Origin: Lactarius indigo
Lineage: Eukaryota > Basidiomycota > Agaricomycetes > Russulales > Russulaceae
DNA length: 64,000 nt
Assembly: GCA_025766275.1 (NCBI GenBank)
Contig: JAFKAC010000016.1
Location: 744,001 to 808,000, forward strand
Direction of reading: 5' to 3'
In this document: positions 24,328 through 35,810 of the stretch, one piece after another
Numbering within the stretch: position 1 is the first letter of the stretch
How the letters are laid out: each line of letters starts with the position of its first letter
Position numbers and translations under genes: made by a program
The notes under the pieces: generated by a model
The model's input: the letters and a program-made list of their open reading frames with translations, nothing else
What the model was told of the DNA's origin: nothing
Databases searched by the model: none

Positions 24328-26700
24328 GTTTATTGGGATATCTGCGACATTGACTATCACGTCTAGAGGAAGTGAAGACACTATTGTAGATCACCCACCT
24401 TAGAAAGGGTATGGCCCGGGAGGGAAGCGTAGAACAAATGGGGCAACAATTTTTGGCGTATCCTTGTTGTATAATACGGAAGAACAAAACAACACGGGCA
24501 AGAAGGGCAAGGGAAACGACAATGCTGCATACACGTGGCAGTGAGACGCCCAGTCTCGAACACACCGCGAATCCGCAATCGTTTCTCCTACTCTCCTTCA
24601 AGATGGTTGCTTCCTTTCCCGATGTCGGCGTATCAACCTCAAAGGACGTACTTTCGCCATTGGGGTATGGGGCACAGGGCCCACCTTAAATTCATTCTCA
24701 CGACCCCACCTGGTCCTCGAATGCTCTAGAAACTGTTCTTGCGGTCCTATGCAGTATTCTACCCAAGTTTAGATCCGCTTGCCGCCTGTCCTGCAACACA
24801 TCACCAACTGAAAGCGGATCCCCTTCCTGGCTCAAACCTGCCATGCCAGATTCCCTTTCCTCCCACACCTCTCTTGTAAGTTGTAACCTTGCCTCTCCGG
24901 ATGTCTTTCATCCTGTTGGCCAGCTGACCGATGCGCAACAGCGCGTCGTCGGACTTAAAGTCACGACTCCCCTCCCCGCATCTCCGTGCCCGTGCTTGTG
25001 CCTACGCAAGCTCACCTGGCCAGGTCACAGAGTACGATAATCATCTGCCAGAAATATTTGCTGAGCCCCCGCTGTCCCTGCTGGCGAGCATCGACCTTCC
25101 CAGAAACTTGAACGCCGGTGGCGCTGTTTTTCGCTCCCACACCGGATAGTGGCTGGCACGGAAGGGCTCTCCCTAGTCACTGGCGACGGTTGCGCTGGCT
25201 CCGAACACGTCGTCGGCCTATAATCACACCTCCGATTTTCGCAGACGGTCTCGATGATCTCCGTCGATTTTACAAAGGTCATATGCTCGATGCCAGAAGC
25301 GGCTTTACTGCTAGGACCGACGATAGCGCGTACAACTACGGTAGCGATGCAATCGAGAGCCAGGTTGCTTCCGGCTGTGGGGTGTCCAAGCTCGTTCATA
25401 GAGAAGAGCCTGCAACAGCGGCAGTGGAGTCGGTACCTAGTCCGAGGCATAGCCCGAGAAATCGCACTCTGGATCACTCCGGGTCGTTACAGTAGAAGTG
25501 ACGACGGCGGCGGTGCAATAGTTGCAGCCAATTAGCATGCCACGCTGTCGTGGTCATCGGTTCCCAGCCTTAGACAAGGGCTGGCGGGATGTCGAACGGG
25601 CTCATTATGGCGTAGCTCGCTGCCAGTTGTGCTGTTAGATGGGCCATTAGTAGTTATTACTGAGATGGTTCAAAGGATTTAGTTAAGACAATGAAAGCTT
25701 CGACTTGCATTTGGTGCGGGATGCGTCGGACCACTGTCGGACTTCCGTGTGGCTGTGCCAGCGCTCCGCAGCGAGACGCTCGAATATTGCTGCGGTATAT
25801 GCGTTTCCTCGTCTGCCCTTTTCCAGTAATGTTCTGACTTCCAATTCCTGTCCATTTTCGCTTACTCCGGCCCAGAACTGGGACTGCTTGAGGCGGAATC
25901 TGTGGTTTGGTGAGTTTTTTCTTTTCTCACGCTCAAGCATACACGAACCACCGTCACACAAGATGTCCTCGCTCAGGCTTCCCTCGGACCCAGCTGAACC
26001 TCCCCTGTTCAAGCTTTAAGCTTCAAGCTTCAAGACCCATCCCATTCAAACGGCTGATCACGAGTCTACACCATTTCTCCAAATCTGTCGCACAGATGTC
26101 CTAGCTCAGGCTTTCATCCAGCCCCAGCCCCGGCCCCACCCCGTGCAAGACCAGAACGGCAAGAACTCCGGTGCACACTCGTCCGAGGGCCCCGCCACCC
26201 GCCGCAGCGCAGGGCTTCAGTCTTGCCTCGCCACGCCCTGGAAGCGGGCTCCTAGTGGGCGCCCGACCAGCGAGCTCCTAGGAAGCGCCACCTTTCAAAC
26301 CCCAGAAGGTGTGCATTTTGTCCCATTTTCCCCCTACCTCCCCCTATTATTATTATTTTCTTTCTCGTGCTGACTCTTCCCGCGGATGCTATGGACCAGT
26401 AGTTTGAGAACTTTCATCGTTTCATCCTTACGAAGTCCGTGCTGGTGCGTATCGGGCCTCGTCTGTTTTGATCATCGTCATAATCGCCACCACGCAATCA
26501 TCTTCTCACGTATGACTGTCCAAATCGGTGTAATTAGGAAGAGATGGCTGTTGCCTCTCTCGACGACAATTTTAAGGAGGTAACTAGTGCCATCTAGAAA
26601 CGTGAGCAACTCGATACTCTTTCCATCACGATGGTCTTCAATGATCCCTTCGCAGGGTTTACGTCTCCGAAGCAGAGCGCACAGCAGCTCTTTGCAGTCT
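21795..26700. repeat. Segmental duplication, copy 2 (partner 1-4900)
   Basis: Co-linear with bases 1-4900, including the F-box gene, its upstream region, the old VTS1 relic and the 5' half of the young relic. After about 26690 the two copies diverge: copy 2 has a longer 3' deletion in the VTS1 relic. Confidence 0.85.
24590..25640 (+). pseudogene. Old VTS1-like relic, module 4
   Basis: Near-identical to 2800-3900: same blocks, same stops, a few small indels (for example a shortened GACTCCCCTCCCC stretch near 24965). It lies head-to-head with U4. Confidence 0.6.
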
Positions 26701-27100
26701 TCTACAACGTTCCACTCAAGTAGTACAGATCCGATTCTTCATCAACTTCTTGCACCAAATAGTCAGGGCCGACTTCGTGACTACTCTTCTGGGCCCGGCT
26801 GTTGGGGGTTCTATGCAGAGCCAGATGGAAGCTAAGCTTGCAAGTATGAATCTCAATTCGCCCGGATTCGAGTCTACCCTGCCCGGTTCCCTCCACCCGT
26901 ACCTTCAACACCAGCGTCACGAACTGCCAGTCACTTGCCTTCGATTCTTCTTCCCCTTTCATATACCCAGATACTACCAACACTGTCGGCAACCCAAGCG
27001 ACGCCACGGCCACGCTCGCGCAACAGCGCGCCAACAGCGCCTGTACTCCTTTTCGCCATCTTTTCTTTCTATTGTTTATAGGTGACTTTAAACTGTATAT
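25960..27100 (+). pseudogene. Young VTS1-like pseudogene V4 (3' truncated)
   Basis: Follows V1 through the N-terminal exons (26100-26310, with the GRPTSELLGSATF segment that V1 has lost), the 26387 exon with TAG in place of TGG, and the 26540 exon. It then runs through the region coding for [19 protein letters not shown] (26790-26850) to ATLAQQRAN (27030). There it joins directly to 3' UTR sequence (CAGCGCCTGTACTCC), so everything from the middle of the protein to the SAM domain is deleted. Confidence 0.8.
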
Positions 27101-27318
27101 GACACAAATACATTTTATGCATCTCTTCTGACCAAAACTACTTGATTTTCTTTGCGGGAGAATTGCCTGAGGTATGACGTAATTCGAGCTCTATGGCGGC
27201 GTTGGCGGCGTACAAGGTCGCGAGCGCAGCTCCAAATCAGGATCCGAGCGGCCCTTCTCGTGTGCAATACATTTAAGGTTGGCGAAGGTGGGAAGGAGAG
27301 GGATGGAGTGTCATCAGG

Positions 27319-30300
27319 CTACGCTGGGATCTCGTCGGATGTCGGAGCCCCTAGATATTGGGAGTGCGGCGCAGTGACTGTGGTGGAGGGTGCGACGGTG
27401 TCTGGTGCGCGCAGAGAACTGTGCTGGGAAACGAAACGGTCATCTTGGTCGGGTGTTAAACTACTATAGTACCATATGTCTTCGTCATCGTCCACGATAT
27501 CATGGTGTCTGCTTTCGAGGTGTTCTGGGAATAGATCTTCGTGTTCCGGTTTCCACTCGAAGTCTCCGTAATAAGAGCCCGATATTCGATATGTATGCTC
27601 GTCCACAAGATGACTATTGAGTCCTTTCTGCTGTCTGAAACTGGCATGACAGGTGTGGCACTGCTGAAATGGCACATTAACCTGTACGGGGCGGCCCGAG
27701 CGCGATCGTAAAGTGATAAATGACAATAGACCAACCCACGACGACTTGTTCATCGCCATAGGATTCTCTACATGAAGGTGACGCAGAGAAGGAGGCACAG
27801 TTACGCGCCCCCCATCGACTAGACCCAGAGCACACAAGATGTCTGTCGTAATTTCGCCAGCCACCCGAAAGTCTGTTGCGCTGCTGAATGCGCGGATGAG
27901 TTCCAGCCATTGTTCACCATCCACGCCATCTCGCCCACTTGACGATCGTGTCGTATTGAAGCCTAGATTGTCCACACGGAATAAGAATGGGAGAAAATGG
28001 CCACAAACTTGGGCCATCGAGGACAATTGCCAGTCTAACTGCTTGCACGATATTTGTAATCGAAGACCCGTAGAAGTGTCTGAGCTGGTGAACGAGATCG
28101 AAATGGCATCTCCGGAGATTTGAACCTCCGCTTTACTAAACGGCGTCTCCATTTCTATCCGCTCGATGAATCGGCCAAGTTGCGAAGCGTCCATCGTGGG
28201 TTGGTTGAAGAATTTGATATTGGTATCCCTGAGACGAGGCGCGTCGATTCTAGCCACGAAGGTGTCCAAGTACTTGCTAGTTCCTCGATACTTGAGACAC
28301 GTGAGAGCAGGGAGAGCAACACGTTCCCCTGAGAATGAGGGTAAACCAAGGTAGCTGTGGCGAGGGGTTGAGGAAAGGAAATGGAGTGAAAGTGTTCGAA
28401 GTTGGGACATCCCGGACAAGGCATTCGCAAACGCATCTGGGGAAAAATGACCAGCACGAGGAATTTCGTGGAGTTGAAGATCTACGAGGTCCTGAGAGGG
28501 TGAGAGTAGCTGCGGGAATGAGGGAAAGGCAATCCTAGTAGAATGGAGAGTGCGGAGGCGAGAGCCCCACCGAAAGGTGCTGGGGAGGGTCAACTGCATG
28601 TTATCTCCGGACAGAAGAACAAGCTCTTCCAGTCCCGACAGTGGCTCGGAGATTTTTGGAAGGTTCTCAAAGAGCGAACTAGTGAGGGTAAGGCTGATGG
28701 AGCTTACACGACCAGAGTGCCTCAGTGCAGCAACAACATTGTCATCGTCCTCGGGAGCCGGCGGATCGAGATTTGGAACCCCCCCATACTTCACGATGAT
28801 GGGCAGTGCTGGCCAGCAATCTAGAGTCTTCAAAACAGGCGTTCCGTACGTGCAGTGGAGTTGAAGATTTAGACCCAGAGGTGATGTCAATACAATTTGT
28901 CGCCATCTTTGGCACACCCACGCGAGTGTAGGCCAAATTTGCGGAGTGGGATCCAGACAATGATGAAATATGTCGAGAAGAGTGTCTTCGGAGAGCATCT
29001 CAATCGTCACTTGCCGAGAAAGAGGTCCTATTCCAAGCAAGTTAGCGAGTCGTGGTGGTGTCACTTGGCATATATTGTACCTGTTCCACGTGGTTCGTCG
29101 ATATGGCATAATCGTTCATATTCTACAGCTATATGATGACCAGAGAGCTGGCGTGAAGTTATGAATGACACTATGACCTCCGGCAAAGGCGCATGATGTG
29201 GCCCAGGCTACTCTATATAGAGCATGTGCAGGGAAGGTATCATAGTTCTGCGCTCCATGTAAGATGGTTGCAAAGCACGCACGATGTTCGTCGAGAGGGC
29301 CCCAGGGACGTGAAACCATTTTACGCCTGTGAACGAGTCGATAATCCTTAGCCACCGCCCACCATCTTCCTCCCATCTTGATGGCCGCATCACACTGATG
29401 CGTAGATCCTCCACATTGGAAAGGAGAGTGGAAAAACGAGTGCAGATCCGGACCACGGAGAATAGCTGGTCACTCCAAGACCCACAGAGTAATTGCAGTT
29501 TAAGGCAGGTAGAAGCTCCTGGTCGTATCAAGGAGATGGAGGTGGCGCGCTCAGAAGATACAATATGTGCTCGATGGGGCGACATATGCATTTCGATCCG
29601 ACCGATGAATTCGTGGAGTTTTGGAAGACCGATGATGATTTTATTGAAGAATGTGAGTTCAATGTCTCCGAGACGAGGAGCATCGATTATGGCTACAAGG
29701 CGTTCCAAGTACCGGGATATTCCCCGAAAATCAAGGCGTGTGAGAACAGGAAGAACAGCACGATCACAAGAATGTGGGAGTACGGCAGGATAATTGGCGG
29801 TAGAGAGGAAATGGAGCGAAAGTGATCGGAGCTGGGCCATCCCGGACAAGGCGTTCGCGAGCGCTTCCGGTGAGAACTGCCAAGAATCGAAAACTTCGTA
29901 AAGCTGAAGGTCTACGAGATTTGTGGAGGAATAAAGACGCTGAAGGAGTCCGGGAATCGCGACCCTAGTCAAATGGAGACAACGAAGCCGTGGGCCCCAC
30001 CGAAAATCGCTGGGCAAGGTCAGCTGCACGCCATCTTGAGACAGAAGAACGAGGTCCTCTAGCTCCGAAAACAGCCTCAAGACAGAGGATAGCTTTTCCA
30101 GAAGTGAGCTAGTGACGGTGAGGCTGATAGAATTAACACGACCAGATTGCTGTAGTGCAGCCACGATATTGTCCTCGTCCTCGGGAGCTGGCGGATTGAG
30201 CGCCAGAGATCCCCCATACTGCACGGCAATATCCAGGGCGGACCAGCAGTCTAGAGTCTTCGGCACAGGGGTTCCATGCGTACAGGACAGCCAAAGATGT

Positions 30301-30655
30301 AGAGTCCGTTGAGATGAAAATACGACATGTCGCCATCTGCGACATATATGCACAAGCCTGGGCCAATGCCGTGGAGAGACATCAAGATAATAACGAAATG
30401 TGTTCAGAAGCAGATTGTCTGAAAGCTCCCCAATCGTGACTTGTGGAGAAAATGAAAAAAAAAAAAAAGTTAGCTAGAGGCGCAGGTATTGACAGGAGGT
30501 GTACCTCTTCCAGGGAGTTCACCTGATGTGGGAATGGGCTGGTGGGACGATACAGATCGGCTATGGGTAAGCGTCTTGAGATATCTGCGACATTGACTGT
30601 CACGTTGAGCGGAAATGAAGGTACTAGATTACAGTGCTTACTTTTGAGCGTGCAT
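27319..30655 (-). pseudogene. Double F-box gene U5 with a nonsense codon
   Basis: Predicted exons are 30655-30642, 30584-30505, 30439-29081 and 29027-27319 (1054 codons). Splice signals and phases are as in the other members. The frame is broken by TAG at 29208-29210, where the other copies have CAG (LYIPQPGP becomes LYIE-stop). The second C2H2 finger has also lost both cysteines (GSYYGDF against CSYCRDF), while the first finger is kept (CHTCHASF...HLVDEH). Half B could still be translated alone: an ATG at 29109 in the unspliced message reads MPYRRTTWNR through the retained intron into the B F-box. So it may be dead, or it may be a truncated A plus a separate B. Confidence 0.75.
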
Positions 30656-30889
30656 GAGGAGAACGAACGGGTCAGCTTTTGCTGGCGTATCCTTATTGCA
30701 GGAAGGAATACAAGGAGCATGAAGATATCGCACTGCCATCGGCTAAATAATATTTGAGGCATAACGTACCAGCCTGAGCCTGGCTTACACTATGGCGGCG
30801 CTACATACGCGCGGCAGTGCCTGTGCAGTAACACACGTTGTCTCGCCACGCGGCCACAGCCTCCGCAAATTTGCAATCGTCTCGTCTCT

Positions 30890-32107
30890 CGCCATTCTCA
30901 CTGTAACTTCAGGAAAAGACGTTTGCTTCCTCTCTTGACGTTAACCCCAAATGGCGTACTCGCGGCGTCGGGATGTTGGGCACAATCCCTCCCTGTATTC
31001 TAACGACCGCACCTGATTTTCAAGTTCGCTGCGAAACAGTGTCTGAGCGCGTGTAGCATACACCCAAGTCTTGATCATCACCCCTGCCCAGTCCTGTGCC
31101 ACATTTCCAGAGCCGATCCGGTCCCTTCTTGACACATTTCCTCCCACACCTCTCTTGTAACAGCCTTGACCGCCAATCGCTTGCCTTGACCCTACCTTTT
31201 CTTGCCTTTCTCTGGGTATCGCTAACCATCTGCCGGCTGACGGATGCTCGCGCTACCCTTGCCCAATGCCCAATAGCGCGTCAAAATTGAAGTCAGCGAC
31301 TCCCCGCCCCGCCTTGCACTTCCGGCTCACCTGGCCGGGTCGGCAGAGTACGATAAATCTTACACCAGAATTACCTGCAGAGTTCCCACTGTACCGTCTA
31401 GCACCAACATTCCCAGAAATGCCGGCGGTGTAGCTTTTCGCTCCAGCACCAGATGGTGGCCACCACGGGGGGCTCTCCCAGGTCACTGGGGACAGCTGAG
31501 CTGGAGCTGAATACACCACTCACACGTCGGTGGCTCACAAGTACACCTCGCATGTTTGCAGATAGCCGCCCTTACCACAAGTAAGCTGGGCAACTAGTAC
31601 AACTTGATTGTTCTGAACCTCCGCCGAATCTCGGGAAGCGGCTTCACCTCCATGACCGACAATTGCGTGTATGGCAACGGTAGCGATTTGTTCAGAAGCC
31701 AGCACCATTGTACTTCCGGCGGTGGGGCTGTCCAAGTTTGCTCATAGAGAAGAGCTTTTATCATACGCGACGGCGGCCGCGGACGCAGTTCCTATCCCGA
31801 TACACAGAAACCTGCACTTTGGATCACTCCGGATCGTTTCAGCAGAAACAATGACGGCAACAATCAATGACTCCAGCTGCACATTACTGTAGCCTCCCAA
31901 GCTATCCTGCTTCAGGATTCGGGTCGTAGGTTTCGACCTCAGAGTAGCTTCTCCCACGGTGGTAAGATGTCGAACGGGATTGTCTTGGCGCAGCTCGCCG
32001 CTAGTTATGCTGTTAGGTGGACTACTAGTAGCATTTTCTGGATGGTACAAAGGGGTAATCGCTGTTAGTTTAGACAATAAGAGCATCGAGCTAGCTTGAC
32101 TTACATT
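30890..32107 (+). pseudogene. Old VTS1-like relic, module 5 (left of the transposon nest)
   Basis: Degraded blocks in the usual order: GGAAAAGACGTTTGCTTCC, CCTTGCCCAATGCCCAATAGCGCGTC, GGGGGCTCTCCCAGGTCACTGGGGACAG, CGTTTCAGCAGAAACAATGACGG and CGAACGGGATTGTCTTGGCGCAGCTC. The module continues at 52179 on the other side of the mariner insertion, where the GGGATGCGTCGGACC block resumes. Confidence 0.5.
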
Positions 32108-32109
32108 TA

Positions 32110-32137
32110 CAGCGGGTTTCATAACGATAGATACCTT
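32110..32137 (+). repeat. Left TIR of mariner element
   Basis: 28 bp, exact inverted match to 52151-52178, preceded by TA. Confidence 0.95.
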
Positions 32138-32346
32138 CCACTTTGGATACACAAGCGGACTCCCAAAATCCCAAAGCGGGGTTCATAATTAAGTCCAAGT
32201 AAAATTCTCCGGAAATTGGGTTATCTTACCGTATTGGGGTTATGGAATAGTTGTCAGCTTTTGCCGGCGTCGCAACTCCTTCATCACGACCAAGATCAAT
32301 TCTCCTCTGTTGCGACTTCCCTCTACATCCTCTTCCTTACTCTTTC

Positions 32347-33434
32347 ATGGTTCGCCGTCACATATCCAACGAAATCAAAGAGCAAGCCCTAGCAATGTCC
32401 CTTCAGGGTTTACGCGACTCAGAAGTCTTCGAATACACTGGGGTTAGTATCCCAACGCTCAAGAGATGGCGTAGCCAGCACCGCAAGACAGGGAACTCGC
32501 ATCCCCCTCCACCAATCGACAACGGTCGCCCTCGCGTACTCACCGCTGTGCAAATTAAGGTATGTACACAATAACTTGGGCCTAGACATTGTCTCACCAT
32601 CATAGTTCCTCCGCGACACCGTCGAGCGTCAGCCCGACATTGCGCTTATGGAGCTGCAGACGGAGCTTCGGGAAAGCTGCGACGCGGAGGTTTCCCTTCC
32701 AACAATCATGCGTTCCCTCAAAAGGGAGGGATACACATTGAAAACAGTACGTTCCCGTCCACTGGCACCAGCCCCGTCGTTCTCATACTAGCATTGAATG
32801 ATAGGTCACACGCCCCGCTCTTGAGCGAAACGAACAAGACCACGAAGAGTATATGGCCATCATTGCTACACATTTCCGACCTGAACAGCTCGTCTTCGCT
32901 GACGAGAGCCATTTCAACCGGCTGACTCTAAGGAGGCCATACGCGTGGTCACTCCGTGGCAAGCGTGCTCGCCGCTTCGAGTTTTTCCTTCGTGGTACCA
33001 AGTATTCGATTTTGCCCGCTCTTTCCCTGGATGGGATTCTGCACCTCGAGGTCGTCGAGAACGCTATCACCGGCGACCACTTTCGCCGGTTTGTTCAAGG
33101 CCTTCTCCTGCACATGAACGAGTGGCCGTTGCCCAACTCAGTCCTCGTCATCGACAACACCTCAATTCACAAGGTAGACGGGATTTGCGAGCTAGTTGAA
33201 GGACATGGCGCGCGCCTCATCTACTTACCTGCCTATTCGCCAGACCTCAACCCAATCGAACTGGCTTTCTCCTCAATCAAGGCCTGGCTGCGTGCAAACC
33301 GCTCTCGCGTCAACACAGAGCTCGAGTCCAATGACGGCAGCGTTTATAATGCGCTTTGGGAGGCCGTTCACTCCGTCACACCGGATGATGCGAAGGGTTG
33401 GTACGGCCATTGTGGGTACCAGCCTACAGCTTAA
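32347..33434 (+). CDS. Tc1/mariner-type DDE transposase
   Basis: Cut-and-paste transposase of 327 residues from exons 32347-32559, 32606-32746 and 32805-33434. Introns are 46 and 58 nt, both phase 0. The N-terminus (HISNEIKEQALAMS..., then PTLKRWRSQH) is a helix-turn-helix that should bind the TIRs. A second helix-turn-helix-like part follows (DTVERQPDIALMEL...). The catalytic triad is visible: D in VFADESHFN, D in VLVIDNTSIHK, and E in YSPDLNPIE. The spacing between the second D and the E is 34 residues, as in Tc1-like enzymes. No stop or frameshift was seen, so it may still be active. A start upstream of MVRRHI is unlikely, as no ATG lies in frame there. Confidence 0.92.
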
Positions 33435-34834
33435 TTTTATTTTTTGTATCTACTTGCTTTTTGTGTACGCGTGCTGGTGGTCACTCAGAATATTGAATAT
33501 GAAACACGTTGAATTTGAAATACTATAGCGCATATACGATGGCACGGGTGCGTCAAACCACGTGGGAAAAGCTACCGACCAACTATAGCGCTGGGGATAT
33601 ACGCGTTGGGGATTGGGGCCGTGGGACAGCTGACAAAGCTTCCTCACACCTCTTGCGACGTTGCCATGTCACCTTTTTCCTCACCCTTGTCCATCTCGCC
33701 TGACCTCACACTCATCTCTTCCCCCTCGATCTCTTCCTCCTCGATCTCCTCTGGTGTCCCCACTTCATCCACCCACGCTTGAACCACATCAACAGTACTG
33801 TCAATGGGTTGGCCATCCTCTGAGGTAGATACTCCCATCTGTTGGATGGAAGGTGAGTCGTCCGAAATCGAGTGATTGTTGCTGACTGTTTCCTCCACAA
33901 ACCCGAGAGGGTACAGGATCCTATCACGGCAAAAGTCTTGGAGGCGGCGAGCGCTGCTTTGTCTCAGCCACCCAAACGTCGCAAGGAGCTCCACTGGAAG
34001 TGAGTACAGATCTACAACATCTTGTATACCCATTTCCTCTAATTCCTCGCGTAGACCGGCATGTCGTGGACCAATTGGATAATAGGTATCCATGAGTAGT
34101 AGCACGTCCACTACCGATGGCACAGTCAAAGTCCCAAGGGCATCAAGTAGGACAAGCAAGAGCGACGGGTGCACAACTTGCATAGGTACCGGCGCGATTG
34201 GCCCCGGTGTGGGCACGGCGATGGGCCCTGAGACAGGTAGGGTACTATCGTTGGGTTGAGTGGGTACTGACGGACTTGGGTAGGGCGAGATTGAACCCGA
34301 TGCCATGTCCATGGCTTGCACGGCGGGGCTCCCTCTTCGTATAGGCATTGTATCGGAGCATGATGGGCCTGGAGCGGGTGACACAGAACGCGATGGTACG
34401 TATGTTGCCTGAACCTGTGAACTCCTTCCCAGCGTAGGCGTAATGTTGACGGACACATGCACCTCTGGCGGTGCATGTGTGGTTCGTGGCTTCTTGGTCG
34501 CTGGGTAATCAAATGGTTTCACGTTTGGCCGAGTATATTTATTTGTTTTCTTGAGCGACTGGAACTAGGTGAGTCTTGTTGCGCTTGTTTGACGATATGT
34601 CACTCACAATGTGCTTCGCCCACAGGCTGATTTCTTCACTCGTCAACTCCTTGTGCCCACCCTTCCCGTCCTCTCCTGACTGCTCAATCGCGCAGTACGC
34701 TTTCTTTCCAGGTTTGGAGTGTGTCGCACATAGGAGGTGCTGTCGCAACTCCAGTATGTGGTCCAACATATCTGTGGTTGGCTCGGGGAGAATATCGTCT
34801 TCGCGACGACGCTTCTCCTTCCCCTTCTTGGTGC

Positions 34835-34842
34835 CATGCGCC
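34835..34842. repeat. hAT target-site duplication, left copy
   Basis: CATGCGCC, repeated exactly at 50532-50539. Eight bases is the hAT hallmark. Confidence 0.95.
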
Positions 34843-34864
34843 TAGTGATGTCAAAGTTCGGTTC
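34843..34864 (+). repeat. Left TIR of hAT
   Basis: 22 bp, exact inverted match to 50510-50531. Confidence 0.95.
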
Positions 34865-35089
34865 TGAACTTTGGTTCGGACCCGAACCTAACTGAACCAG
34901 ACCCCAATCTTGGGTTCGGGTTCGGCCAACTGTCCTGGACCGGACCACGGTTCCGTTCGCGGTTCAGCAAGACTCAGATTCTGCTGAACCGTAGGTGAAC
35001 GCTTCCGAACGCGTTCGGACTCAGGTATTCTTGACTCTCGCATCTAGCTGAGATGTACGTGCTGGAACTTGGTTTAGGCAGCGAGTTTA

Positions 35090-35540
35090 GGTGAGCAATT
35101 ACGAACTTGACGCAAATGTCGCCTCACATAACTTGCCATTTAACGGCGCACTCGCACAGATACCTGGCACCCCGCCACAGTCACCACCACAAGTCCTTTG
35201 TCTCGCCCTACAACGGGCCGTTCAATGCAGTAAATTGCTCCCGCTACCTGAAGACTGATTCAAGGCACCTTTCACGCAGTTCGCCAACACTGCAGGCCTT
35301 CGGCCAAACGATCAAGACATCATCATCGACGGCAAGATCGACGGCCAACCAGTTAGCCCTCGGGCTTTGCATAGAGCTGTTTTCACGCGGAACAGCTTCC
35401 ACTCGGTATGTCCTCATTCTCTTTAATCATAGATTCATTCTTTCGTTTTAATTTTGCCTCCTGGGCGACAGCACCAACAACCGCGGACGTTGGCGGCCTG
35501 TGCAGTGTGAGGGTGCTGCGGCCCTTGTAAGTGCTTTCGG
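35090..35540 (+). other. Degenerate coding fragment in hAT left arm
   Basis: One frame is open for about 100 codons up to 35398 (ELDANVASHNLPFNG..., FTQFANTAGLRPNDQD, IDGQPVSPRALHRAVF), apart from TGA at 35256-35258. It then meets a GTATGT donor at 35405. The pattern IDGxxVxxxxLHxxVFxRNxF faintly recalls fungal ARID-like proteins, but this is weak. It may be a captured gene piece or a lost exon of an accessory gene. Confidence 0.3.
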
Positions 35541-35552
35541 TCGTTTCAGAAT

Positions 35553-35810
35553 CATCAGCCTGACACGTGACTCGGCTCTCCATCCTCGGAAGGAAGATCA
35601 GCGGTCTTCGCCATTTATCAAAAGCCCATCACTCGCTTCGTTCTCCAACTTTCTTTCTTTCTTTCCCCCACCATCTCGTCTCAACCCCAGTCGCTCCTTC
35701 GCCCTTTCCCAATGTCCAACCACTCCGACTCCGACGGCCCTCGTCCACCCACACCATACCCGAAGGCAACTCGCTCAAAATGTCGCCAAGGGTCTCGCTT
35801 CAAAACATAC
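35553..35810 (+). repeat. Imperfect inverted repeat, left arm (partner 38410-38612)
   Basis: Segment from GACACGTGACT through CCCATCACTCGCTTCG and CCCCCACCATC matches the reverse complement of 38410-38612 with many substitutions. The pair encloses the hAT passenger gene. Confidence 0.65.

Noticed and set aside
33644..34522. Gene X pieces as two unrelated host genes on either side of the hAT
   Set aside because: The exon halves join in frame once the hAT and one duplication are left out, and both lie inside the mariner TIRs.
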